In this document: positions 8,716 through 15,241 of the stretch, one piece after another
How the letters are laid out: each line of letters begins with the position of its first letter
How positions within the stretch are numbered: the stretch's first letter is position 1
Assembly (NCBI GenBank): GCA_003218935.1
Contig: QHPA01000229.1
Location: forward strand, 1-15,241
Direction: 5' to 3'
DNA: 15,241 bases
Source: Verrucomicrobiota bacterium
GTDB lineage: Bacteria; Verrucomicrobiota; Verrucomicrobiia; Limisphaerales; AV2
Position numbers and translations under genes: made by a program
The notes under the pieces: generated by a model
The model's input: only the letters and a program-made list of their open reading frames with translations
What the model was told of the DNA's origin: nothing
Database searches by the model: none

Positions 8716-8924
8716 GCCGCAGGCATCATGCTCAAACTGCGGGTCGTCGGCTGAATTTTTCATTTTTCGGATTCATGTCTTCTGATTTTCTCTGGATGAT
8801 CGAGAGTCTATCAGAACGCACTGTGACTGCAAAAGATTTTTGGTCTCTCGCGTGAATGATGCACGGTCAAATTCGAGCTGTTTTGCTCCTAGGAAAAGCA
8901 ACTTCAGCGTGATAACCTTCCTCC

Positions 8925-9224
8925 ATGTCCGGCAATGCTGCTGATGCCCGCCGCCGGTGGTTCGGCGTTTTCTTTTTGATCATCGCCGCTGGCATGTTGA
9001 TTTGGGGGCAAACGATCCTGAAACCTCACCTGGAGGGCGCGGGTTTCGTCATTTATTGGCTGACGTGCATGGGGTTCACCGCTCTGGCCATGTTGACTGC
9101 CTTGCTGGATGTATGGGCGGTCCGCCGGCGCACCCGCGACCAGCAGCGGGAGCTGCTCCGTAAGATATTCGACGAGCGAGAGTCCAACAAGGAAAACAAA
9201 AGGGACGAGCCGGACGCTCAGTGA
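8925..9224 (+). CDS. Small two-helix membrane protein of unknown function
   Basis: This 99-residue protein is of no family I recognise. It has a short basic N-terminus (ADARRRW), a first hydrophobic helix at about 13-30 (FGVFFLIIAAGMLIWGQ), and a second at about 40-63 (GFVIYWLTCMGFTALAMLTALLD). The last third is very polar and charged (VRRRTRDQQRELLRKIFDERE then KENKRDEPDAQ). It is probably an inner-membrane hairpin with both ends in the cytoplasm, given the arginines next to both helices. The start ATG has no visible Shine-Dalgarno. It is divergent from the ACT gene and lies about 115 bp upstream of the SirB1-like gene on the same strand, so the two may share a transcript. The length, codon use and topology look like a real gene. 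Confidence 0.75.
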   Translation: MSGNAADARRRWFGVFFLIIAAGMLIWGQTILKPHLEGAGFVIYWLTCMGFTALAMLTALLDVWAVRRRTRDQQRELLRKIFDERESNKENKRDEPDAQ

Positions 9225-9338
9225 CGGCCAGTCTCCTCGCTCGGCGCGTGTACAGGAGGTGCAAAGGCGCTTCAAGTTTTTTCGTTTGGTGATTGATTGT
9301 TGGCGCGTTTTCTGCCAAAATATTCCCGTTCCGGTCCC

Positions 9339-10214
9339 ATGAGTTCTTCCGTTGCCACTGAGAAGTCGCAAGCTCTGTCCGAGAGCCAGCGAACGGCATT
9401 GATCAAGCTGTTGGCGGATGAGGACCCGGCAGTTTACCACCTGGTCCGGAAAAAAATTCTTTCCTACGGCCAGACGGCGATTCTCTGGATGCAGCCGCAC
9501 GTACTGAGCAGCGACCCGGTTTTAAGGCGGCGGGCGCAGGAGATCAGCGACCACCTGGGACGGCAATCGGCCGACAATCGGTTTCTCGCCTTTTGTCTCT
9601 CTCAGCATGGGGAAGACCTCGACCTGGAGCAGGGGACATGGCTGCTCGCCCAGACGCGGCATCCAGACACTAACGTCGCCGCGTACCAGGCGTTGTTTGA
9701 CAGTTACGCCGGCGATTTGCGGGAGCGGATTGATTTCACCTCTAAACCCGATCAGATCCTGTCCGCCATCAATCAATATCTCTTTTCTGGACTCGGTTTC
9801 CGCGGCAACGAGGAGAATTACTACGAACCGGAAAACAGCTACTTGAACCGCGTGATCGACCGGCGCACGGGCAACCCGATCAGTCTCTGCATGGTCTATC
9901 TTTTTTTGTCCCGACGTTTGCACCTGCCCGTGACCGGGATCCGGATGCCCGGCCATTTCCTCTGCCGCTTCCAATGCTCGACTGATGAGTTGTATATCGA
10001 CGCTTTCAACCGCGGCAAACTGCTTACCAAAAACGACTGCGTGAAATACCTCGTCCAAACCAGTTACGGTTATCAGGAGGGTCTGCTGACGCCGGCCACA
10101 CCCCGCAGGATTTTGCTGCGCATGTGCTCCACCCTGCACCAGATTTACCTCCACTTGAAACTCCCCGATGAAACCGCGCGGTTGCAGCGCTACATCGTCG
10201 CTCTGGCCAAATGA
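9339..10214 (+). CDS. SirB1 / transglutaminase-like family protein
   Basis: This is a 291-residue soluble protein. Residues about 120-225 carry the core of the SirB1 (Transglut_core2) family: RVIDRRTGNPISLCMVYLFL at 171-190, RLHLPVTGIRMPGHFLCRF at 193-211, and LYIDAFNRGKLL at 218-229. Cys184, His206 and Asp221 stand in the order of a transglutaminase-type triad, but the Cys position varies in this family, so enzymatic activity is unsure. The N-terminal 115 residues are helical and HEAT-like (LADEDPAVYHLVRKKIL), and the C-terminus is helical. A TTG at 9297 would add 14 codons. I prefer the ATG at 9339, although neither has a Shine-Dalgarno. The family's function is poorly known; members are common single-copy genes in many bacteria. 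Confidence 0.85.
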   Translation: MSSSVATEKSQALSESQRTALIKLLADEDPAVYHLVRKKILSYGQTAILWMQPHVLSSDPVLRRRAQEISDHLGRQSADNRFLAFCLSQHGEDLDLEQGTWLLAQTRHPDTNVAAYQALFDSYAGDLRERIDFTSKPDQILSAINQYLFSGLGFRGNEENYYEPENSYLNRVIDRRTGNPISLCMVYLFLSRRLHLPVTGIRMPGHFLCRFQCSTDELYIDAFNRGKLLTKNDCVKYLVQTSYGYQEGLLTPATPRRILLRMCSTLHQIYLHLKLPDETARLQRYIVALAK

Positions 10215-10320
10215 TCGCTTGGGGAAGCATTTGGTTTCAGGGCGCCTGTCTCAGCCATCTTTCTATTCGCTGCCTGGCACAAGCGGTCTTCTATTTTTGG
10301 AATGTTGTCTTCATGCTCAA

Positions 10321-11088
10321 TTACTTCCCCGCGCTGAATCCGCCGTCGATGATGAACTCAGTCCCGGTGACGAACGCCGATTCATCGCTCGCGAGATAAA
10401 GCGCTGCGGCGGCGATCTCCTCCGGCCTGCCCATTCGACCGACCGCTTGCGTGCTGGACATTTCACGCCGCGCCTGTTCGGGGTCCGGGTACTCTTTCAG
10501 TCGCGCGGCCACGAACGGCGTTTCCACACGACCGGGACAGATGCAATTCACGCGGATGCCGTCCTGCGCGTGGTCCAGTGCCATGCTTTTGGTGAGTCCG
10601 GCCACAGCGAATTTCGTCGTGCAGTAAGCCACGCGATCACGGACGCCGACGACGCCGCCGATGGAGGCGAGGTTGATGATATTGCCCGATTTTCGCTTGA
10701 GCATGTCCGCCAGAAAGGCCTTCGTGACGTTGAACACACCGCGCACGTTGACCGCATAGAGCCGGTCCAAATCCGCGCCGCTCGTCTGCATCATCGTGCC
10801 GACGTGGCCGATGCCGGCGTTGTTCACCAGCACATCCATTCGTCCCTGGCTGTCGAAAACCGTTTTCGCGACGCGTCGGCAATGCTCTTCGCTCGTCACA
10901 TCCAGCGCGAGAAATTCAGCCTGGCCTTTCTGCGCTTTGAGTCTGTCGGTCGTTTCACTTCCGCTTTTTTCGTCGCAGTCGGTGACGAACACAAATGCGC
11001 CGGCGCGCGCGAACGTTTCCGCAATTGCCGCGCCAATGCCGGAGCCTGCGCCAGTGACGAGGGCGATCTTCTTTTGAAGGCTGAACAT
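10321..11088 (-). CDS. SDR-family NAD-dependent dehydrogenase
   Basis: This 255-residue protein is a classical short-chain dehydrogenase/reductase. It has the cofactor motif TGAGSGIG at 12-19 and NNAG at 89-92. The catalytic tetrad is Asn114, Ser142, Tyr155 and Lys159 (YCTTK), and the PG motif is at 185-186. Asp37 at the end of the second strand favours NAD(H) over NADP(H). The C-terminal half (ICPGRVETPF, GRMGRPEEIAAAALYLASDESAFVTGT) resembles sugar-acid and polyol SDRs such as 2-keto-3-deoxy-L-fuconate dehydrogenase, but the substrate cannot be fixed from sequence alone. An in-frame TTG at 11112 would add 8 codons. The ATG at 11086-11088 gives the standard N-terminus, although no Shine-Dalgarno is visible. 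It lies downstream of the PVC cytochrome gene on the same strand, with a terminator-like palindrome between them. Confidence 0.93.
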   Translation of the reverse strand: MFSLQKKIALVTGAGSGIGAAIAETFARAGAFVFVTDCDEKSGSETTDRLKAQKGQAEFLALDVTSEEHCRRVAKTVFDSQGRMDVLVNNAGIGHVGTMMQTSGADLDRLYAVNVRGVFNVTKAFLADMLKRKSGNIINLASIGGVVGVRDRVAYCTTKFAVAGLTKSMALDHAQDGIRVNCICPGRVETPFVAARLKEYPDPEQARREMSSTQAVGRMGRPEEIAAAALYLASDESAFVTGTEFIIDGGFSAGK

Positions 11089-11110
11089 GTTGAGGACGGG
11101 ATTTGGCCAC

Positions 11111-11164
11111 AAAAAAGCGCAAAAAGCACAAGGAGTTTTGTGAATTTTGTGCCTTCTTGCGGCT
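11111..11164 (-). terminator. Candidate intrinsic terminator / imperfect palindrome after the PVC cytochrome gene
   Basis: On the minus strand, GCACAA pairs with TTGTGC (arms at 11147-11152 and 11126-11131, 15-nt loop), followed by T-rich sequence (TTTTTGCGCTTTTTT, 11111-11125). This is a plausible intrinsic terminator a few bases after the stop of the cytochrome gene. The pairing extends imperfectly: AGCGCAAAAAGCACAA (11116-11131) against the complement of TTGTGCCTTCTTGCGGCT (11147-11164). That would also fit a short dispersed palindromic repeat. Confidence 0.5.
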
Positions 11165-11170
11165 ATGGAT

Positions 11171-13738
11171 TCATGGGATTTTCAACAACTCCGCCTCGCT
11201 CCATGCTTCCTCGCGTTTCTCGGTCTCTGCGCGGATGCTTTTCACGGAGCCGGGTTCGACCGGACCAGCCGTATGGCCCCATTCGCGACGGACGTAAGTC
11301 AAAAGCGAAGCAATTTGGTCATCGTCGAAAACGCCGAGCGCCGGCATGTCGAGTTGAAAGGTCTTGCCTTTGACGTTGATGGGGCCGTGCAGGCCGTGCA
11401 GCACGATGCGCACGAGTCGCTGCGGCGGCCCCAGGACCCAGTCCGAATCCGCGAGTGGCGGTGCCAGCCCCTCCTGGCCCATGCCGTGCGGCTGATGACA
11501 GGCGCCGCAACTGATCAGGTAAAGCTCTTTGCCCTGCTCGAACCGCTTCTGCTCCTCCGGCGTCAGCGGTTTCACGGCGACTTCTGGTTCCGCGCCCGGC
11601 TTGCCCGGCCACATGAGTAGATCCGCGATTCTTGTCGCGCGCTCCTGAACTTCTTTCCTTTCACACTTGCTCAGTGCTGTCAAAGCCGCCGGCTCCGCGT
11701 TCAAACGGACCGACTTGATTCTTACTTTGCCCTTTGCGCCCGGCGGCGCGGTGCTGAGGATGCCGTCGAGCAACGCCAGTCGCTGCCACTCGTTCCCGGC
11801 CGGACGCTCCGCCGCCAAATCCAGCAAGCGATTGACACGGTCCGCTTTCGCTTCGGTGAAAACGCATTGAGCCAGCGCGCCTGATAGCATTTCACAACCC
11901 GTTTTCCTGGGGCCCAAACTTTTGTCGTCCAGCAGGTGTTCCAGAAATTCCAGCTCGCGCCCGCCGAGTCCCGTGATGAGCGCATCGCGAATGTAAAGGT
12001 CCGCCGCGTTTTGCCGGGCGATTTTTCCCATCGCTTCCTCCGCTCGCGGGTCCAGGAGTTCGCCGAGCGTGAGCGCCAGTTGCAACTGCACCTCCGGCGC
12101 GGCGTCATTGACCTGTTTCAATAACTCGTTGAGCAATTCCGCCTGGTTCTTCAACAACGGCTCGCTGATGCGCATCGCCGCGGCGCGCACTTCGGGATGC
12201 GGGTCCGAGATCGCCTTTTTTAACGTGATGAAATCGAGTTGCCTCATCCCATCAAGGGCCCACAACGCGTGCAATCGGCCCAATGAATCTTCACCGGAAA
12301 TCACCACTCGTTTCAGCGGCGCGACCGCCGATGAATCGTTTCGCTCCACGAGCAATCGCTGCGCGGTGTCGCGCCACCAGCCGTTCGGATGTGAAAGGCA
12401 TTTGACCAGCTCCTCGGATCTCGCCTTCGCGAGATGTGGCTTCGGCCCCGGTGGTTTGGATTCGCTGACGACGCGGTAGACGCGTCCGAGGTCGGTGTTC
12501 TTTTCGAGGCCCCGGTAGAGAATTTGCTGGCGCAGATAGCTCGTGATATAAATGCGGTGTTCCAGAATGCCGTGATACAGATCGACGATGTAAAGGCAGC
12601 CGTCCGGTCCGTTGCTGAGATTCACCGGGCGAAACCGTTCATCGGTCGAGGCCAGGAACTCCGCATGGTCATAAGCATTCTTCGCTTTGAATCCCACGCC
12701 GCGGTCTTCGAGCACGTAACGCTTGATCAGATTGCCGGCCGGTTCGCATACGAAGACATTCCCTTCGTACTCGCGCGGGAAATTATCCCCGCGATACACC
12801 AGGGGCGCGCACGCGGCGGTGAACGTGGCCAGGGTGCCGTCGGACCGCAACTGGCCCGGGCGATAGCCGCGATTGACGCCGGGATTGACGCGGATCGGCC
12901 AGACTGCTTTGTCGTCGTAAAGCTGCACGCTGACGCCCGCGACGCTGCGATAATGCGGATTGCGCCCCAGATAAGTTGAGGGCACGAAATCGACACGCAA
13001 CGGGTCTTCATTCGAGTTGTAGAACAGCCGTCCAAAATCGTCCTGCGAAATGCCCCATTGCCCGCGGAAAATGGTCGGCTCGCGCTGCCACGCGCCGTCG
13101 GTGTTGCGAAAGCGCGTGGTGTGGTTCGCGCTGTAAATCCAGTTGTCAAGCGCCCGGAGCAGGCCGTTCGGCGCGTGTTCAGGACTCGCGCGCACGCCGA
13201 GCTTCGGATCGTCCTCGGTCGCGTAATCTCCGGCGACCAGAGTTTTTTCGTCACACTTCAGGTCGTCGTTCGTGTCGCGACAAAACCAGAGGTTCGGCGG
13301 TTCGGCCACGAGCGCGCCGCCGCGCACCAGCGCCAGCGCGCGCGGCATCACGAGGCCTTCGAGAAAAACTGTCCGCTTGTCCATTTTGCCGTCGCCGTCA
13401 GTGTCTTCGAGAACGACCACATCGCCCACCTTGTTGGTTTCGCCGATGCCATCAATGCTCGGCATATAGCCGCGCATTTCGACCGCCCACAAACGGCCAT
13501 CGGGATCGAACGCGATCTGGACCGGGTCACGCACCAGCGGCTCGGAGGCGACCACCTCGAGGCGGAAACCGGGTTGGAGTTTGAATGACTTCAACGCTTG
13601 ATCCGGCGGCAATGCCGGCGCGGGCGGGATCAACTCCTTGGAAACGCGGGGAGTTTGTGGCTCGCCACCCTCGTCGCCTTGCTGCGCGCGCAAACCGAGG
13701 GCGAACAGGATTGTGATCAAAAAGGCTTTAAACAACAT
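11171..13738 (-). CDS. PVC-type secreted dehydrogenase-domain protein with HEAT repeats and C-terminal cytochrome c domain
   Basis: This 855-residue protein begins with a Sec signal peptide (MLFKAFLITILFALGLRA, probable cut near AQ). Residues about 50-425 form the beta-propeller-like membrane-bound dehydrogenase domain of Verrucomicrobia/Planctomycetes proteins. It contains DPDGRLWAVEMRGY, a calcium-type loop DTDGDGKMD at 112-120, and NGPDGCLYIVDLYHGILEH. Residues about 440-650 are HEAT-like helical repeats (DPHPEVRAAAMRI, DAAPEVQLQLALTLGEL). A C-terminal c-type cytochrome domain carries CGACH at 744-748, with a likely axial Met798 in LDMPALG. It probably acts in the periplasm, oxidising a sugar or alcohol and passing electrons to its heme; the substrate is unknown. 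A GTG at 13777 would add 13 codons before the signal peptide. I chose the ATG at 13738. Confidence 0.92.
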   Translation of the reverse strand: MLFKAFLITILFALGLRAQQGDEGGEPQTPRVSKELIPPAPALPPDQALKSFKLQPGFRLEVVASEPLVRDPVQIAFDPDGRLWAVEMRGYMPSIDGIGETNKVGDVVVLEDTDGDGKMDKRTVFLEGLVMPRALALVRGGALVAEPPNLWFCRDTNDDLKCDEKTLVAGDYATEDDPKLGVRASPEHAPNGLLRALDNWIYSANHTTRFRNTDGAWQREPTIFRGQWGISQDDFGRLFYNSNEDPLRVDFVPSTYLGRNPHYRSVAGVSVQLYDDKAVWPIRVNPGVNRGYRPGQLRSDGTLATFTAACAPLVYRGDNFPREYEGNVFVCEPAGNLIKRYVLEDRGVGFKAKNAYDHAEFLASTDERFRPVNLSNGPDGCLYIVDLYHGILEHRIYITSYLRQQILYRGLEKNTDLGRVYRVVSESKPPGPKPHLAKARSEELVKCLSHPNGWWRDTAQRLLVERNDSSAVAPLKRVVISGEDSLGRLHALWALDGMRQLDFITLKKAISDPHPEVRAAAMRISEPLLKNQAELLNELLKQVNDAAPEVQLQLALTLGELLDPRAEEAMGKIARQNAADLYIRDALITGLGGRELEFLEHLLDDKSLGPRKTGCEMLSGALAQCVFTEAKADRVNRLLDLAAERPAGNEWQRLALLDGILSTAPPGAKGKVRIKSVRLNAEPAALTALSKCERKEVQERATRIADLLMWPGKPGAEPEVAVKPLTPEEQKRFEQGKELYLISCGACHQPHGMGQEGLAPPLADSDWVLGPPQRLVRIVLHGLHGPINVKGKTFQLDMPALGVFDDDQIASLLTYVRREWGHTAGPVEPGSVKSIRAETEKREEAWSEAELLKIP

Positions 13739-13909
13739 AATCAAAGAAAGGGCTTTGCTTACTGGAGTTCCGTTCACTTGCCAAGCGGTTTCATTGCTGA
13801 GCTGCGTTAGTCGGTGTCTCCAAACTCACTGGCACCACTTTCCTCTTGATGTCCGAAGCTCCCGGAATTAGTTTGGGCTGCTCATAGAAAATACGTTGAA
13901 AGGATCAAA
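13739..13909. other. Divergent promoter region between the PVC cytochrome and FG-GAP genes
   Basis: About 170 bp separate two divergent genes and should contain both promoters. I see no convincing paired -35/-10 boxes and no clear operator. The only recognisable signal is the ribosome binding site of the FG-GAP gene at its right end. Confidence 0.35.
13898..13904 (+). promoter_or_regulatory. Shine-Dalgarno of the FG-GAP gene
   Basis: GAAAGGA ends 5 nt before a GTG at 13910-13912, which is in frame with the ATG at 13928. The spacing favours GTG as the true start; the ATG would be 23 nt away. Confidence 0.5.
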
Positions 13910-15241
13910 GTGAGTGAATCCGCAGCAATGAGAATCTTCGCCCTGCGTCCAACAGCCGTTGCCACTTCTATCCTGCTCGCCAATCTTTTTCACGGCATAG
14001 CAGTTGTTGGCGACACCTGCTCAAGTCCCAGCTTCGCCGCGGCACCTATCTTTAACCCTGGAGTGGGGCCTCAAGCCGAGGTGGTGGGTGACTTCAACGG
14101 TGACGGGAAGCCCGATCTTGCGCTTAACCAGGAGAACTCCCTGGGCATCTTGGTTCTGCTTGGCAACGGTGACGGCACCTTTCAGACGGCGGTGAACTCA
14201 CCCTGGCCCACAGGTTATATGTCAGCAGGCGACTTCAACGGTGATGGAAAACTCGACTTAGCTGTACTGGGTTCGACCGACATATTGGTGTTATTAGGAA
14301 ACAACGATGGCACTTTCCGGAGCGCTGGCAGATCTAGCGCAGGCGGAAATCCGACTACAATGGCGGTGGGGGACTTCAACGACGATGGCAAACCGGACCT
14401 CCTAGTCGTCAACAAAGGATTCACCGGCTTGGGCTACATGTCGGTGCTCTTGGGCAACGGCGATGGAACCTTCCAGACTGCCGGCGACTACGACACCGGA
14501 ACGGTTGCTTCATACGTTGCGGTCGGCGATTTCAACGGAGACAACAAACCTGACGTAGCCGTGGCCAACTCCGGTTCCGGCAAGGTTTCAGTGTTGTTGG
14601 GCAATGGCGATGGAACTTTTCAGACCGCAATCAACTACAGCGCAGGAACGAATCCGTATTTCATCGCGGTTGCTGATTTCAACGGGGATGGCAAGCCCGA
14701 CTTATTAGTAGCCAACGGAGGGGCGTACGACCAAACCAGCGGCACCTTTACCAATAGGTCTATCGATGTATTTTTGGGCAACAACAATGGCACGTTCCAG
14801 AACGCGGTTAACTCCAGCGCCGCGTATGGTCCCTGGGCGGTGGGCGACTTCAACGGTGACGGCAGGGCCGACCTGGCCGTCGCGAGTCCCGATCTGAAAG
14901 CAGTCTCAGTTATGTTGGGTAGAGGCGACGGCACCTTCCAAGCCTTGGCTAATTACACGGCCGAAAGGTGCCCGGTCTCACTGATGTTAAGCGACTTCAA
15001 TCGCGACGGCAAACTGGATTTGGCGATGGTTGACGGTTGCGACGGAGCAGGAAACATGGTGCTCTTAGGCAACGGCGACGGCACCTTCAAAGCGGTCGTT
15101 AATTATAGCACGGGAGCAGGCGCCCAATCTGTCGCTGCGGGCGACCTCAACGGCGACGGCAAGCCTGATTTGGTTGTGGCCAACTCTGCATCGGACAATG
15201 TTTCCGTAATGTTGGGCAAGGGTGATGGAACCTTCCAAGCC
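13910..15241 (+). CDS. Secreted FG-GAP/VCBS repeat protein, 3' end outside the window
   Basis: An open frame runs from GTG 13910 (or ATG 13928) to the right edge, 444 codons visible. After a basic start (MRIFALRP) a hydrophobic stretch (TAVATSILLANLFHGIAVVG) acts as a probable signal peptide. The rest is a chain of FG-GAP/VCBS repeats: eight copies of a DFNGDGKPDLAV-type calcium-binding strand, each followed by an LLGNGDGTFQ-type motif. Successive repeats start 141, 141, 156, 147, 171, 147 and 150 bp apart, all multiples of three (47-57 residues). Such repeats fold as beta-propeller blades (seven per integrin-like propeller), so the array here is at least one propeller and continues. The protein is likely extracellular or on the cell surface, possibly in adhesion or polysaccharide binding. 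A C-terminal sorting signal or enzymatic domain could lie beyond the edge. Confidence 0.9.
   Translation, partial: MSESAAMRIFALRPTAVATSILLANLFHGIAVVGDTCSSPSFAAAPIFNPGVGPQAEVVGDFNGDGKPDLALNQENSLGILVLLGNGDGTFQTAVNSPWPTGYMSAGDFNGDGKLDLAVLGSTDILVLLGNNDGTFRSAGRSSAGGNPTTMAVGDFNDDGKPDLLVVNKGFTGLGYMSVLLGNGDGTFQTAGDYDTGTVASYVAVGDFNGDNKPDVAVANSGSGKVSVLLGNGDGTFQTAINYSAGTNPYFIAVADFNGDGKPDLLVANGGAYDQTSGTFTNRSIDVFLGNNNGTFQNAVNSSAAYGPWAVGDFNGDGRADLAVASPDLKAVSVMLGRGDGTFQALANYTAERCPVSLMLSDFNRDGKLDLAMVDGCDGAGNMVLLGNGDGTFKAVVNYSTGAGAQSVAAGDLNGDGKPDLVVANSASDNVSVMLGKGDGTFQA

Larger units (their letters stand above)
8668..8763 (-). pseudogene. 31-codon mini-ORF matching the GltB N-terminus (remnant or leader peptide)
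   Basis: An ATG at 8761-8763 opens a 31-codon frame ending with TAA at 8668-8670. Residues 7-23 (DPQFEHDACGVGLVANQ) match residues 19-35 of the intact GltB ([17 protein letters not shown]) at 12 of 17 positions. They include the nucleophile Cys (Cys15 here) and the preceding acidic/His motif. After VAN the similarity stops and the frame runs into VAEESCK and the stop, which overlaps the ACT gene's ATG. At DNA level many third positions differ from gltB, so it is not a recent duplicate. It could be the stump of a second, deleted glutamate synthase gene, or a translated leader peptide for the ACT gene. No Shine-Dalgarno is evident. Confidence 0.65.

Noticed and set aside
8764..8924. Possible promoter boxes (TTGCAG and TAGACT, 16 bp apart) for the ACT gene on the minus strand
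   Set aside because: The match to the sigma-70 consensus is only 3 of 6 and 4 of 6, too weak to call without a mapped transcript start.
10168..11373. A 401-codon plus-strand frame opposite the SDR gene
   Set aside because: The SDR catalytic tetrad and cofactor motif are intact on the minus strand. This frame also runs through the terminator-like palindrome and into the cytochrome gene.
14090..15241. Regularly spaced DNA repeats that could be mistaken for a CRISPR or satellite array
   Set aside because: The periodicity of 141-171 bp is in frame and fully explained by FG-GAP/VCBS protein repeats. There are no short identical repeats with unique spacers.

Overview
The window suggests a GC-rich bacterium of the Verrucomicrobia (PVC) group. 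The clearest pointer is the gene at 11171-13738, which encodes a large secreted protein with a membrane-bound-dehydrogenase-type N-terminal domain, HEAT-like repeats and a C-terminal cytochrome c domain, an architecture typical of Verrucomicrobia and Planctomycetes. The FG-GAP/VCBS repeat protein at the right edge fits the same group. This is an inference from gene content; there is no rRNA in the window.

Layout, left to right. (1) 1-958, minus: the first 319 codons of a GH13 alpha-amylase-family enzyme, cut by the window edge but with all four GH13 motifs. (2) 1334-1774, plus: a stand-alone CBS-pair protein, separated from the amylase by about 375 bp of non-coding DNA. (3) 1815-8763, minus: a nitrogen-assimilation block, transcribed in the order GltB-like mini-ORF, tandem ACT-domain protein, gltB, gltD (NADPH-type glutamate synthase large and small subunits). 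The gltB-gltD gap holds a short reading frame resembling the N-terminus of a Uma2-family protein. The DNA ahead of gltB holds nested inverted repeats. (4) 8925-10214, plus: a two-helix small membrane protein and a SirB1/transglutaminase-like protein. (5) 10321-13738, minus: an SDR-family NAD-dependent dehydrogenase and the PVC-type cytochrome c protein, separated by a palindrome with T-tracts that looks like a terminator. (6) 13910 to the end, plus: a secreted protein made of FG-GAP/VCBS calcium-binding repeats, open at the right edge.

How the genes work together: GltB and GltD together convert 2-oxoglutarate and glutamine into two glutamates, and the ACT protein just upstream is a plausible amino-acid sensor for that pathway. 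The remaining genes look like independent units: carbohydrate cleavage (GH13, possibly the SDR), cell-surface or periplasmic proteins (PVC cytochrome protein, FG-GAP protein) and housekeeping (CBS, SirB1).

Most of the window is ordinary chromosomal coding sequence. The most unusual item is the 31-codon frame at 8668-8763. It reproduces the catalytic N-terminus of GltB (FEHDACGVG), contains a perfect 7-bp hairpin and overlaps the start of the ACT gene. I found no CRISPR array, tRNA, rRNA, transposase or evident new defence system.
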